A stretch of 64,000 nt of DNA from Fistulifera solaris (GCA_030295235.1 AP026141.1:558001-622000); one strand, 5' to 3'; numbered from the stretch's first letter, positions 53,352-63,127 are shown. Notes: generated by a model not told the origin, from the letters alone. Numbers and translations: made by a program.

Positions 53352-53940
53352 ATGACTGACAAAGGTATGTGAATAACGTTGAGCTCGGCGCGTCTGCTTT
53401 CTGTCTGAACTTCAAATAATTGGCTATTGGCTATAACGTTCCCTTGCTCACCTTCTTGGAAACAGACGTAAAGGCCACCGACGTGGAAGCCAATGCCGGA
53501 ACGCTTTCCACCCAAAATACTGCGCCCCCAACTCCAACGAAAACAGCTGCCACTCCATCGGGAGCTGCGACATCTACCGGTAAACCAGGTGTATACCGCA
53601 TGGCTAATTTGGGATATCAACCCAGATCCATCACGTGCCCAAACTGTCAGCAGAAGACACGGACCGAAGTTAGTCTCGAGACCGATTCAAAAACGATGAT
53701 CGCTTTCGTTGCGTTGTTGATCTTGTTTTGGCCGCTGTGCTGGTTGGTAAGTGCTATCTTGGGGGGACAAACTCTTGTATGCACAATTCGCGGTCTTTCT
53801 TAATACTGTACGTTTCGGGTACCCAGCCTTTTGTCAGTCCTTCATGCAAAGCAGCGACTCATGTCTGTCCCTTGTGCCACACGCAATTGGGGACAACTCC
53901 CCCTGCAGTAACTAAGGACAGGGCGAAAAAAGTGCCGTAG
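53352..53940 (+). CDS. LITAF-like zinc-ribbon membrane protein, copy 2, three exons
   Basis: Exons at 53352-53364 (MTDK plus one base), 53466-53746 and 53827-53940, with GT-AG introns, give a 135-residue protein. Residues 1-50 are polar and Pro/Thr-rich. The LITAF domain runs from YRMANLGYQPRSITCPNCQQ, through the hydrophobic stretch MIAFVALLILFWPLCWL, to PSCKAATHVCPLCHTQLG. LITAF proteins coordinate zinc through the two CXXC pairs and insert the hydrophobic segment as a monotopic hairpin in late-endosome membranes. Copy 1 lies 0.6 kb upstream with the same intron positions, so this is a tandem duplicate. Confidence 0.82.
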
Positions 53941-54023
53941 CATCTGAGAGAAGAGAAGATGTATCTTTCGATTATTTATGGAACTTAAAGAAATAAGAAC
54001 CGTAAACTTTAATATTACAAAAT

Positions 54024-54659
54024 TCAGTCTACTGTCAAAAAATTCAATCTAGCTTTCCACTCTTCTACCCCCCACCGACTATCCGTATCGGAGACGATCT
54101 TTCCGTGTATCACATGTTTCGGTGTTCCAAATACACCGTAGCTTAAGGCAATTTTGTGTTCATCAAACGCGGGCTTTACTACACTTTCCCAATCATCCAT
54201 TTGTGTGACAAAACCATCAAACGTAAGTTTCTTGTCATCACTATCGCTTGCGTTATCGTCATCCAGCAGACCCGCCTGCTGGGCTATTTTCGCAAAGGCC
54301 TGCTTGATTTCACTTTTTTTGGGATCTGGTAGCGCTCGATTCGAAAAAGTATGCTGATGTTCAAAACACGCGTCAATGAATCGCATTTTGGCATCCAATC
54401 CTTTTTCCCGCTCGATCAACGTAGCTGCACACTGCCCCGGAAAGGCCTGTGCGTGAAAGGCCAAGCTCGTCAAATGAATTTGAAAGTGGTATTGATCCCC
54501 AAATGCCTGTGCTAGAGATTGACGATGCTGGTGCCAATGTTGCCGCGCGTAGGGGCATTGCAAATCCCAAAAGATATGCCACGTCGAGGCTTGGCGTCTC
54601 CTCGAACCGAATGTTGTTGATGATTTTCTCAAAGAGTGAAGAGCTACGAGAACAGTCAT
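54024..54659 (-). CDS. DsbA-like thioredoxin-fold protein, copy 1
   Basis: A 211-residue protein from ATG 54659; in-phase upstream codons lack ATG. After a Ser/Arg-rich N-terminus (MTVLVALHSLRKSSTTFG) comes WHIFWDLQCPYARQHWHQH, a DsbA-family active site CPYA with a single Cys, then a helical insertion (DAKMRFIDACFEHQHTFSN) and the cis-Pro loop YGVFGTPKHVI. The single Cys argues against classical disulfide oxidase chemistry; glutathione-using relatives (kappa GST, 2-hydroxychromene isomerase) are possible. Convergent with LITAF-like copy 2. Copy 2 is at 56942, same strand. Confidence 0.82.
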   Translation of the reverse strand: MTVLVALHSLRKSSTTFGSRRRQASTWHIFWDLQCPYARQHWHQHRQSLAQAFGDQYHFQIHLTSLAFHAQAFPGQCAATLIEREKGLDAKMRFIDACFEHQHTFSNRALPDPKKSEIKQAFAKIAQQAGLLDDDNASDSDDKKLTFDGFVTQMDDWESVVKPAFDEHKIALSYGVFGTPKHVIHGKIVSDTDSRWGVEEWKARLNFLTVD

Positions 54660-55172
54660 ACTAAAAAGATTGACAACAAATTTTTGTCGTTGTGGTAATT
54701 TTGATGACAATAGAGCAAATGGCTTCCTTTAGAAAATCACAGATAGAATCGAAAAGATGCGAAGCCTCATCATAATTTTGTTTTACGAGTCGCCATGAGG
54801 TTGATTCATGATTCATGACAAAAATGCATTGGCAGAAAATGTTGGCTTGTGCTCGTTTCTCCGTGCCTTGAAAATTTTTGCATTGTTGCGCAAGTCTCGT
54901 CGGCGTAAAAGCAAATGACATAAAATGTGAAAGCTGTTGAAGACCACATTGCATCGCAACACAGACAAACGGAACTCAACATAGATGCTGAACGAAATAA
55001 AAGCAGCATTGGTATTACGGAGTATTCATTCATCGTCTATCATCAAGAATAGGGATTCATGACTGGAGTGCAGTCGTGGATATGTGACTTTACACTTTAG
55101 ACGATAGTATATTGTCGGCTTGCGCCTGGTATGAGGCGTAAAAGTGAATCCGTGAATGATTGTTGATCGTGA
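54660..55172. other. Intergenic, no gene seen
   Basis: Open frames here are short and unsupported. Sequence is AT-rich. Confidence 0.45.
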
Positions 55173-55641
55173 ATGAATCGCGACGATCGATTGAGGAAGG
55201 AAATAAGCGTTTTGATAATTTTCGTTGTCATTAAAATGTATTGTCGAGGTTATATATTATTATGTTTGATTGTGTTTATTCTTCACCTGGATATTGTTCT
55301 TGATCTAATACGTCACGAGGGTCAGGTCGAGTTGTTGCGAATTTGGAGTCGACTAAGCGACTGCCAATTGGAAAACCGTAAAAACAGAAAACGAAAGTCT
55401 CTTCGATGAAGTTGGTGCTAACGAACAACGAATTGAAAATCAAGTGCCTATCGAGAACACTTACACAGAAAGAACGAAACCAACAGCAGCAAGATTGGTC
55501 AGCGTCTCTGCCGCTCACGTTTTACGACATATTGCATTGTCACATCCTGACCGTCACAGCCTTAGTAATATCAAGACAGTAAATGGAAGCTGCGAAAGCA
55601 TCATCGAGTGGGCCAAAGCTGCAACCTTCTTTCTTCCGTAG
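55173..55641 (+). CDS. Doubtful hypothetical membrane protein with frame change
   Basis: ATG 55173 gives MNRDDRLRKEISVLIIFVV, with hydrophobic residues about 11-45 (SVLIIFVV, YILLCLIVFILHLDIVLDLI), then GQVELLRIWSRLSDCQLE. The frame stops at 55409, while the neighbouring frame continues SLFDEVGANEQRIENQV ... SAAHVLRHIALSHPDRH to 55641. The change lies between about 55360 and 55409, in A-rich runs. No family match. It may be a real gene with a base-call error or coincidence. Confidence 0.35.
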
Positions 55642-56304
55642 ATAGTCTTGACGTAATATCTGCAGGAACCTGATACTCTCTCTTGAAAAATGGAATTGGT
55701 ACATCTAACGAAGAATCAGGCGTAAACCAATTCCTTTCTGATAAGGCCTTCAAAGATATCGTAGCTGCATTTCGATGATCTAGTTGCGTGTCGCAAATGC
55801 ACCACGCTTTCTTTTTAGCAACCACAGACGCACCATCCATGTCTACAAACAGAGACTTCGCGCGCTTCGTCTTCACCGCTTCTCGGATTCTATTTTTCTT
55901 GGTAGAGCTGATCATAATACTCGCGGTCTAAAACCAAAAACGTTGAAATCGAAGTTATCGCACGATTCCGGATCACATGCAATGATGTTACGGCATGAAT
56001 AGATGAAAGCGAACGCACGATTCCGGATCGAGTGCTATCTTCATGTCTCCAGAAAATCTGGAAATGTTTTCAACGGGCAGGGTTGTTTTCACGTTTCCAG
56101 AAAGTCCGGGTCATGATATCACTTTCCCAGAAAATCTGGGAGAATGGTGTGTTTTCAATTATTTTACACGCGCTGCGCGGACAGATGAGCGGAAAACAAT
56201 AATAATACAATGAAAACAGCTTGATATATAATAACGGTCGTTCGTTCCTAGTTGAGCTTTCTTTCATATCATTAGTCATTATTTCACGCGCTAATAATCA
56301 AGCA
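55642..56304. other. Intergenic with dyad repeats
   Basis: Holds repeated dyads at about 55962-56141 (entered separately). A minus-strand 104-codon ATG frame (55915-55601) overlaps the doubtful gene at 55173 and has no domain. Confidence 0.45.
55962..56141. repeat. Dispersed cca-gaaa-tctgg dyads and acgattccggatc pair
   Basis: acgattccggatc occurs twice (about 55962 and 56015). ccagaaaatctgg-type dyads occur at about 56048, 56096 (diverged ccagaaagtccgg) and 56127. These resemble the ttccagaaattctggaa dyad of the array at 62.6 kb. Confidence 0.6.
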
Positions 56305-56768
56305 ATGACTTTTGGTTATGAAGAATCGAGCGCGTTTCGTGGCGAGGATAGAAATAATTCTCACAATCATGACAGTGACGACATCGAAGGAAATGAGCAC
56401 AACAAGCTCAAAAAGAATAATACTCCACTGTCGCCTACGAATACTCATACAACGAAAGAAATTATTGCTTACGCAGTTCCTCTGACGCGTCGAATGTGAC
56501 ACGAATACCGAACGCCAAACCGATTCGGTGGAATCAGCAAGATCCTCCTGCCGCTGAACCGGAGAAGCCAATACAGTTGCCTAAAGTTGCGACTCCATTG
56601 TGCATCGTAGGATCATTGATTCTTACGCTACTAACCTGGTCATTGATGACTGCAGTGACTTTCGCCTACGGTTATGTTGTGTGGAATTCAATTTTGTTTT
56701 TGTTCAAAGAGGGAGTCTTTTACGAGATGGTTGAAAACAACAAGACAACAATTGTTGTGAATAGATGA
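56305..56768 (+). CDS. Hypothetical small membrane protein with frame change
   Basis: ATG 56305 opens an acidic, Asn/His-rich segment (DRNNSHNHDSDDIEGNEHN). The frame stops near 56499 just after PLTRRM, and an overlapping frame from 56496 continues RIPNAKPIRWNQQDPPAAEPEKP, then a hydrophobic segment (LCIVGSLILTLLTWSLMTAV) and a second one (FAYGYVVWNSILFLF) to 56768. One base missing near 56494-56497 would join them. About 150 residues with two membrane spans. No family recognised. It lies between the two DsbA-like genes. Confidence 0.5.
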
Positions 56769-56941
56769 ATATCTGCAAAGGAAAAAGGGGAAAATTGTGC
56801 GGTACAGTTGATTTGAGCGTCAGTGATTGTTGATGCAGAATCTAGACAATAAAGCTGATTTGAGCAGGTGCTTTTGTGTTTGCTGGTGAACCACACTACA
56901 GATATGTTGGATGAAAAGGCTGCTTTACATTTTGCAATTAC

Positions 56942-57535
56942 TCATTCTGTCTTTAAGGAATCCAATTTGGTCTTCCATTCATCGACTCCCCACGTGCTTT
57001 CCGTACCAGGAACCAGCTTCCCGTGGATGACATGTTTCGGTGTTCCAAAAACACCATAGCCCAAAGCGATCTTGTGTTCGGCGTACGCGGGCTTGACGAC
57101 GGTTTCCCAATCATCCATTCGTGTGAGAAAATCATCATACGAAAGCTTATTGTCAGCAGGACCACGTAAATCACATTCATCTAATAGTCCCGCCCTTTGT
57201 GCAATATTCGCAAACGCTCGTTTGATTTCACTCTTCGTTGGATCTGGCAAGGCGGTATTCGTGTACTCGTGCTGATGTTCAAAGCACGCATCAATGAACT
57301 GCATTTTCGCGTCGGGTCCTTTCTCTTGCTCCAACAAGTAGGCCGCACACTGACCGGGAAAGGCCTGCGCGTGAAAGGCCAGACTCGTCAAATGAATTTG
57401 AAAGTCGTATTGCTCACGAAACGCGTTCGCCAGAACGTGGCGATGCTGGTGCCAATGTTGGCGCGCGTAGGGGCACTGCAAATCCCAGAAAATGTGCCAA
57501 GTAATCAATGAGGGGCGCATTTTCTTGGCTGGCAT
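56942..57535 (-). CDS. DsbA-like thioredoxin-fold protein, copy 2
   Basis: A 197-residue protein from ATG 57535 (MPAKKMRPSLITWHIFWD). The active-site block FWDLQCPYARQHWHQH, the segment LTSLAFHAQAFPGQCAA and the cis-Pro loop YGVFGTPKHVI are shared almost word for word with copy 1 at 54024; the whole proteins are about 75 percent alike by eye. Only one Cys is in CPYA. Without the longer N-terminus of copy 1, it looks cytosolic. The intact frame and close match suggest both copies are functional. Confidence 0.85.
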   Translation of the reverse strand: MPAKKMRPSLITWHIFWDLQCPYARQHWHQHRHVLANAFREQYDFQIHLTSLAFHAQAFPGQCAAYLLEQEKGPDAKMQFIDACFEHQHEYTNTALPDPTKSEIKRAFANIAQRAGLLDECDLRGPADNKLSYDDFLTRMDDWETVVKPAYAEHKIALGYGVFGTPKHVIHGKLVPGTESTWGVDEWKTKLDSLKTE

Positions 57536-58074
57536 ATACAAATGTGCGCTTCGGTTTCTTCGAGTTATCAAGTTATTTGTTTGTTTACTATTCGATATGC
57601 TTCTCGACGATGGAAAAATTGTGAAAAGCCGACGAATCGATGTTTCGTTGAAATCCGGAACTGGATCGGAAATAAATCGGGAAAATTGTGAATGAATTTA
57701 GGCCAAAAGACACCATACCGTTGTAAAAATGTTATTTCTAACATTCCGTATTCCTCTAGAGATTCTCTCAAATATTACCAAGGAAGAAATAATATCCGAG
57801 GAATTCATAGAACAAGGAGGCTACAAAAAGACCGGAGGCCCATTTCGAGTTCGGATCGGGTTTTAGTGTGCGAAGTGGGAAGTGCGCCGATAAACGAAGA
57901 AAGAAAAAACGATGTTGCGGAGTATCGAGGTAAAAAGCAGTTTTAAGGTATGTACTTATTCCACGGAAATTTCTCGTCCCCAGTGAAGCAACGAGACGTA
58001 TCCTCAGACCAACTGATGAATAGGATTACATAATCTGACGCCATTTTAAACCGAATTGGTGTAACTTCACTCAC
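57536..58074. other. Intergenic, no convincing gene
   Basis: A 45-codon ATG frame at about 57729-57866 (ending QGGYKKTGGPFRVRIGF) looks protein-like but is too short to call. Otherwise nothing is seen. Confidence 0.4.
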
Positions 58075-58823
58075 TTAGACACCCGTGCGTTTGTCAACTG
58101 CAATGAGATGATATCCGAACTGTCTCCCCAGATGATGGAAACGGCATAGAAAAAGAAGGTAAAGAAAACAACATCATGAATGTGAGATAATATTAAAGCG
58201 TCTGAATCACTTGATTCTCCTCTTCAACACGACACACCTTATCCAGCTATTGGGACCGACTCATAACAGCACACACTGTCTCTACGCACCTTGGTTTGAA
58301 TGGGACCCACCACTACCCCCAAGGGTGTTTCCGGATCAAAGATCACGGCATCGAATTCGGATACCATTCGTCCCGGAGGAAAACTACCCAGCGAACCACC
58401 TTGGGACGAAGAAGGACACGTCGAAAATTGACGAGCCGCGTCGGTGAATTTCAGTGTGCCCTCTTGGAGCTGTTCCATGATCCTGTCAACGTCTTCGGGT
58501 GATTTGACTAAGATATGTCGAGCGGTGGCTTTGATGCCTTCCGGTGGCGCCGAGTACTAATTATTTCATCATGATTAAACGAAAATCGATACTGCGTGAG
58601 TTTTTACGAAGGAAGAAAAGTAGTTGCGATATAGTTAACCCAAAAGGATAGAATCAGAAGTTACCTTTTGATTCGCAAAGGCATTCTTCAACAAACTGTC
58701 AAAAAATCCCATTTGCAACATCGATGACGATCGCGTGGAAGCGGCACGCATCGGCACAAATGCCAGAGCGTGTCTCTGTAATAGAGCACAGAGGACTATA
58801 GAAAGTAAATGAAGGAAGGTCAT
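58075..58823 (-). CDS. Plastid-targeted parvulin-type peptidyl-prolyl isomerase, three exons
   Basis: Exon 1 (58823-58665) carries a signal peptide and plastid motif (LCALLQRHALAFVPM) and MGFFDSLLKNAFANQK. Exon 2 (58556-58290) carries the parvulin core: ATARHILVKSPEDVDRIMEQL, FSTCPSSSQGGSLGSFPPG and GVVVGPIQTK. Exon 3 (58119-58075) gives FGYHLIAVDKRTGV, completing the PIQTKFGYHLI block split by the second intron. Introns are GT-AG, 108 and 170 bp, and all three exons are in phase zero; the product is 156 residues. It should isomerise prolyl bonds during folding in the plastid. Confidence 0.88.
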
Positions 58824-59656
58824 GCTTTTTGTCGTCCTTTTAGTGATAATGAGAATGAGAATGAAATAATAACGCCCATACCGCGCAAAAAACGCATTCA
58901 TTCTTCTTCGCGACTGAAAATCGATGCAGTCGTGGCTAAGGACAACCTACATTATTTCACGCCTACAGTCACACCTAAACCGAGGAAAGGACAGAAAATG
59001 AGGTCCCTATAAAAATCCTATCATTCTGTAATGGAAACTGCACGACGCTGAATGGCAAATGCGATCCATGTAGGCCTTTACGTCGAATCCATTGTCAAAC
59101 AATTCAAGACTGAAATTTAGTCTTGAAACAAGTCGTCTACATTTGAGGCTATAATCGCGCTATACGGTGATGATACGACATTTATGTACCCTTCTCGTAA
59201 CTCATTTGCTTATTTCGAAACGTGATATGAATGTCGTATAGTGTGAAAGTGAACGCCGATCACTTTTCTCGTCCGCTCTCGCGCAAAAGAATACGGAGTA
59301 ACAAAAACGACACAAAAAAAAGCATCGCGATGCGATTGCCGTCATCGTTGCCATCACACATCGAGAAGACAACGATTAACAACTATGACCGGGAATACAT
59401 CAACTTTTAATTGCAGCAAAATGTCTTTTTTTCTCGTCGTCACAAAAAACAACGCCGAAGAAGCGGACGAAGCCGTCGGCAGTTTCGAAAGAAAACGTTA
59501 AGAACACCTTTCACTCTCTTTCGCTAACAGTATGAACTCCTTCCATCGCTCTCCTCGACTTTTGTCGAAACGGCGCTCCTCTTCTTCTATGTCGCAAATG
59601 GATTCGGGAAGTCTTGTCTTTGCAGGATTTGCTCTTTTGCGACGGGTTTGTTTGTC
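58824..59656. other. Divergent intergenic, no gene seen
   Basis: Upstream of the parvulin gene (minus) and the JmjC-type gene (plus). AT-rich, no RNA gene seen. Confidence 0.5.
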
Positions 59657-60781
59657 ATGACGTGCTTGGTGTTGCATCGGCACCTTTCATCGAGTCCTCT
59701 TTCTTCGACATTATCACTACGCAGAACTCATTTGACCCCGTCTCATTCCTCCAGCTTTACAACGACGACACTACCTGTCCGCTATAGCATGACACCACCG
59801 GCAGATGTACCGTACGACATTTATCATTGTCCGGATACACCACCACCCCATTATCCGTACGAATGGAATCTATTGCAAGTTCTCGATCACTGGCCGATCG
59901 ATACTACGGCCGTGCCTGCCTACTGGCATCAAGGATTATGTGTTTGGGATGCCCGCATTCACACTCAACAGATTGAAACCTACTTGAAAGCGGAAGTGCC
60001 GTTTGTGTTGCAACATCATCCGGACGTCCTGGCGACGGCGCAACGTTGGTCGACGCCCGGCTATTTGCATCAGTTACTGGCCAATAAAAAACAAACCACG
60101 GAACACAGCTCCAACAATCAGTTTTTATTTTGGAGACCCTTGTCGTTTATGCGTCAAATTCCGAAATCCACCATCGATCATGTCGATTTGACGTTTGCGG
60201 AATGGTACGACAAAGCCCAAGCTTTGCAAACGACTTCCGAACCCCAAGCGACGCAAGAACATTGGTACTTTCGCATCAATGGGATCCAACGGATGCAGGA
60301 AAATCTGTTTTTGTATGACGAATTACCGTACTTTCACCCCCAAAAGTCGTGGTTCATGGTGGAACCGGAACAAGAACGGGGCATCAATTGTCGATTCGGT
60401 ATGAAAGGGGCGTTTGCGGCGTCGCATTTTGATCCGACGCGGAATTGGATTACGCTGCTGGGTGGAACGCGACGGTATCTGTTGAGCAATTACACACAAT
60501 GCTCCCATTTGCAACTCTATCCCATCGATCATCCTTCGCAACGTCATTCGATGGTCGATTGGAGTCGGCCTCGCCAATACTTACAAGAGCACCCCGAAAC
60601 ACAAGGCTTCGCCCAAGCAACGGTCAATGAAGTTGTGTTACAAGCGGGCGATGCCTTGTATTTGCCGACTTCGTGGTTTCATGCGATTGTTTCTCTCGAT
60701 ATCAATTATCAATGCAATGCCCGGTCGGGTGTGACGCCGGAAAGTTTTCCTACTTTGCGAGAATGTGGCTTTGGGAACTAA
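59657..60781 (+). CDS. JmjC/cupin-like 2-oxoglutarate oxygenase
   Basis: A 374-residue, intact frame from ATG 59657, with a Ser/Thr-rich N-terminus that may target an organelle. The C-terminal half is a JmjC-type (cupin_8) double-stranded beta-helix: GAFAASHFDPTRNWITLL with the H-X-D iron ligands, GGTRRYLL, then LQAGDALYLPTSWFHAIVS with the distal His. Such proteins hydroxylate proteins or RNA with Fe(II) and 2-oxoglutarate; histone demethylation is not implied, as no reader domains are present. The specific substrate is unknown. Confidence 0.82.
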   Translation: MTCLVLHRHLSSSPLSSTLSLRRTHLTPSHSSSFTTTTLPVRYSMTPPADVPYDIYHCPDTPPPHYPYEWNLLQVLDHWPIDTTAVPAYWHQGLCVWDARIHTQQIETYLKAEVPFVLQHHPDVLATAQRWSTPGYLHQLLANKKQTTEHSSNNQFLFWRPLSFMRQIPKSTIDHVDLTFAEWYDKAQALQTTSEPQATQEHWYFRINGIQRMQENLFLYDELPYFHPQKSWFMVEPEQERGINCRFGMKGAFAASHFDPTRNWITLLGGTRRYLLSNYTQCSHLQLYPIDHPSQRHSMVDWSRPRQYLQEHPETQGFAQATVNEVVLQAGDALYLPTSWFHAIVSLDINYQCNARSGVTPESFPTLRECGFGN

Positions 60782-60998
60782 TATTCAATGGAGACTTTTT
60801 TCAAGCAGTAAAGTATGGAGAAAAACAGGCTGACGTATTATAGGACTGGTTGTCGAATGAGTTTGACAGAGACATTGACACTAAATAATATTATTTGAAA
60901 CCCTTTAGTTGCATCAATCGTGCTTCTTAACTAAACATCAATCCATTCTCTTACAGTACGACAAATAATCACTTGATAAGACAACTCTTTTTGTTTCT

Positions 60999-61324
60999 TT
61001 AGTTCAAAGCACGTCCTGGGCGGCATTCGACGCGTTCATTCTTCTTGCCTCCAAAGAAACGGCCTTGACGAAGACGACGCCCCGGACACGGATCTTCCGG
61101 CGCGTCATCGTCACAGAACCACAAGAAGGGTAGAAGTTCACACCACGTCCAGTGGAAGGTGTCTTCGGCACAGACACCGCGGGCGGCGACTGCGAGACAA
61201 AGAGAACGAATGAGTGTTGTAATCGAACGACGTACTGCTGTGATATTGTCGTTCATACGAAGAATCGAGGTCACTTACAGGCCAGGCTAAAGACGAGAAG
61301 GAGCGGCAAGTGCTGGATCTGCAT
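60999..61324 (-). CDS. Small secreted WxWCE peptide, paralogue 1, two exons
   Basis: Exon 1 (61324-61279) encodes MQIQHLPLLLVFSLA, and exon 2 (61189-60999) continues FAARGVCAEDTFHWTWCELL to NERVECRPGRALN. A GT-AG intron (61278-61190) splits a codon after its first base. The 78-residue product is a signal peptide followed by an acidic mature part with the block FHWTWCELLPFLWFC and a basic tail (GRRLRQGRFFGGKKN). I do not recognise the family. The paralogue at 61819 has the same exon boundary and two copies of the block. The Trp/Cys-rich block could form a disulfide or membrane-binding loop; this is conjecture. Confidence 0.75.
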
Positions 61325-61818
61325 GAGGAATACGAAGTTGTTATAATGACAGCGTTTCTTTGTTGTTGTCCAAACAGACGCGAGGCTTTTATTTTGAAAT
61401 CTTTTCGAGCGCGCCGCATGCGAATTTCAAAAGCACGAAGTCTACACAAAAATTTTTGTAAGAAATGTACTTGTACCGAAAACGTTTGGTGCCCTTCGGA
61501 ATGCCAATGGGTCTCATTCATCTTTGAGTATATGCCCGAATTGTAGATTTGTGCCTGTACGAACAAAAAGACACTGGGATGACGTATGACGTCTCCCCTA
61601 TGGTTCGAAGCTCAAGATGCGACTAAAAAGGTGACGACTGACGACGTGACAAGTGCTAGAGAGTCTATAGTAGGCACCTCCTAATACTCGTACCCTGAGC
61701 CACCACAAATTGAAATAGGCCGACTACTTTGCTTAATGGAAGCAGCTTCATTTACTTTTTTCCAATTATATTGACGTCCTTCCCCAAATGTACGCGGACT
61801 TTTCAATAAAGCGCCACT
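61325..61818. other. Intergenic between the WxWCE peptide genes
   Basis: About 490 bp, the promoter of paralogue 1 and 3' flank of paralogue 2. No gene is called. Confidence 0.45.
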
Positions 61819-62209
61819 TTAGCGATCGCAGCCTCCATCGTCGTCGTCACCGTTGCATATAAAGGGTAGAATTTCACACCACGTCCAAGAAAAACCATTT
61901 GATTCTTCGTTGGATCGACGTCGTCGTCGCAAGGCACGAGCGCCACAGGGAGGTTCCTCGTCCTTGCAAGCTCGGGTAAACGGAAAGATTTCGCACCAGC
62001 TCCAGCTGAACGTATCCTCTTCGGCAAAAACGCTGTGTGCTGCGACTGCGAAAGGAGATTCGACATTGAAAGGTGCAGGGATAAGGGCTAAATGACGTTC
62101 GAAGTGGAGAATCAAGACAGTAATTCGACGTTTCTTTCAAACATGTGTTTCACTTACACGCTACAACAAAAAGAACTAGTAGCGGGAGATTCTGGATTCG
62201 AACAATCAT
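61819..62209 (-). CDS. Small secreted WxWCE peptide, paralogue 2, two exons
   Basis: Exon 1 (62209-62158) encodes MIVRIQNLPLLVLFVVA, and exon 2 (62045-61819) continues FAAHSVFAEEDTFSWSWCEI to DDDDGGCDR. The GT-AG intron (62157-62046) again splits after the first base of the codon, as in paralogue 1. The 92-residue product has a signal peptide and two copies of the motif: FSWSWCEIFPFTRAC and FSWTWCEILPFIC, separated by an Arg-rich spacer (ARALRRRRRS). Likely cleaved into two peptides or a secreted two-domain peptide; no family recognised. Dibasic-type Arg runs between the two copies would allow processing, which is inference. Confidence 0.75.
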
Positions 62210-62592
62210 AGCTCTGTCAAGGTGTTATGATGCTGATGATTGAAAACGTTTGTCGAGAGAGATTTTTGTCCGGATCGCACAGAGCGTCGAAAAATGAAGG
62301 GCCAGCGAAAACGCTGATGACGAAACAGGCGGAATAGCCTACATAAAGAAGAATAGTGCCATTTAGAAGCGAATACCAATGACTGCATCACTTATGTCCT
62401 ATGACCCGAAAGTGGGAAGAATGAGGCCCTATGCATTTTCTGAATATAATAATTGGCTGACGACGACTCAACACTCAACTCGTTTGCAGTCCCGACTCCC
62501 GACCGTGTCGACAGTGTCGACAGCATGCAATAAATGAAAGAGAGCATGATGAAACGAAAGTAACAAGAAATTCCAATAGCGAACAGTTGCAA
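62210..62592. other. Intergenic, no gene seen
   Basis: Upstream of WxWCE paralogue 2 and just left of the repeat array. Confidence 0.45.
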
Positions 62593-63127
62593 TTCCGGTA
62601 ATTCTGGAAAATCGGTGATTGCCGTCAAACAGAATTTCTATAACTTTCCAGAAATTCTGGAATTGGTGTTTGCGATCGTAGCAAAACTTTTCGGTCGTTC
62701 CAGAAAATTTAATATCGATGTTTGCGATCATACAGAAATATTGCGGCCGTTCCAGGAATTCTGGAATCGGTTTGTGCGATCATACAGAAATTCTCTGGCA
62801 TTTCCAGAAATTCTGGAAAATCGGTGATTGCCGTCAAACAGAATTTCTGTACCACTCCAGAAATTCTGGAATTGGTGTTTGCGATCATAGCAAAACTTTT
62901 CGGTCGTCCAGAAAATTTAATATCGATGATTGCGATCATACAGAAATATTGCGGCCGTTCCAGGAATTCTGGAATCGGTTTGTGCGATCATACAGAAATT
63001 CTCTGGCATTTCCAGAAATTCTGGAAAATCGGTGATTGCCGTCAAACAGAATTTCTGTACCACTCCAGAAATTCTGGAATTGGTGTTTGCGATCATAGCA
63101 AAACGTTTACGTCGATCCAGAAAATAA
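62593..63127. repeat. Higher-order tandem repeat of about 52-bp dyad monomers (209-bp unit)
   Basis: Monomers of 51-53 bp begin at 62593, 62646, 62698, 62750, 62802, 62855, 62906, 62958, 63010, 63063 and a partial one at 63115. Four types occur in the order D-A-B-C-D-A-B-C-D-A-(B), so the unit is 209 bp (208 in the second). Each opens with a dyad near ttccagaaattctggaa, and A, B and C share gcgatcata. Copies of the same type are almost identical, while types differ, so the unit, not the monomer, was amplified most recently. No protein is credible here because the frame shifts across units. Confidence 0.92.

Noticed and set aside
62593-63127. CRISPR array
   Set aside because: Monomers are continuous 52-bp repeats without unique spacers, and the genome is eukaryotic.
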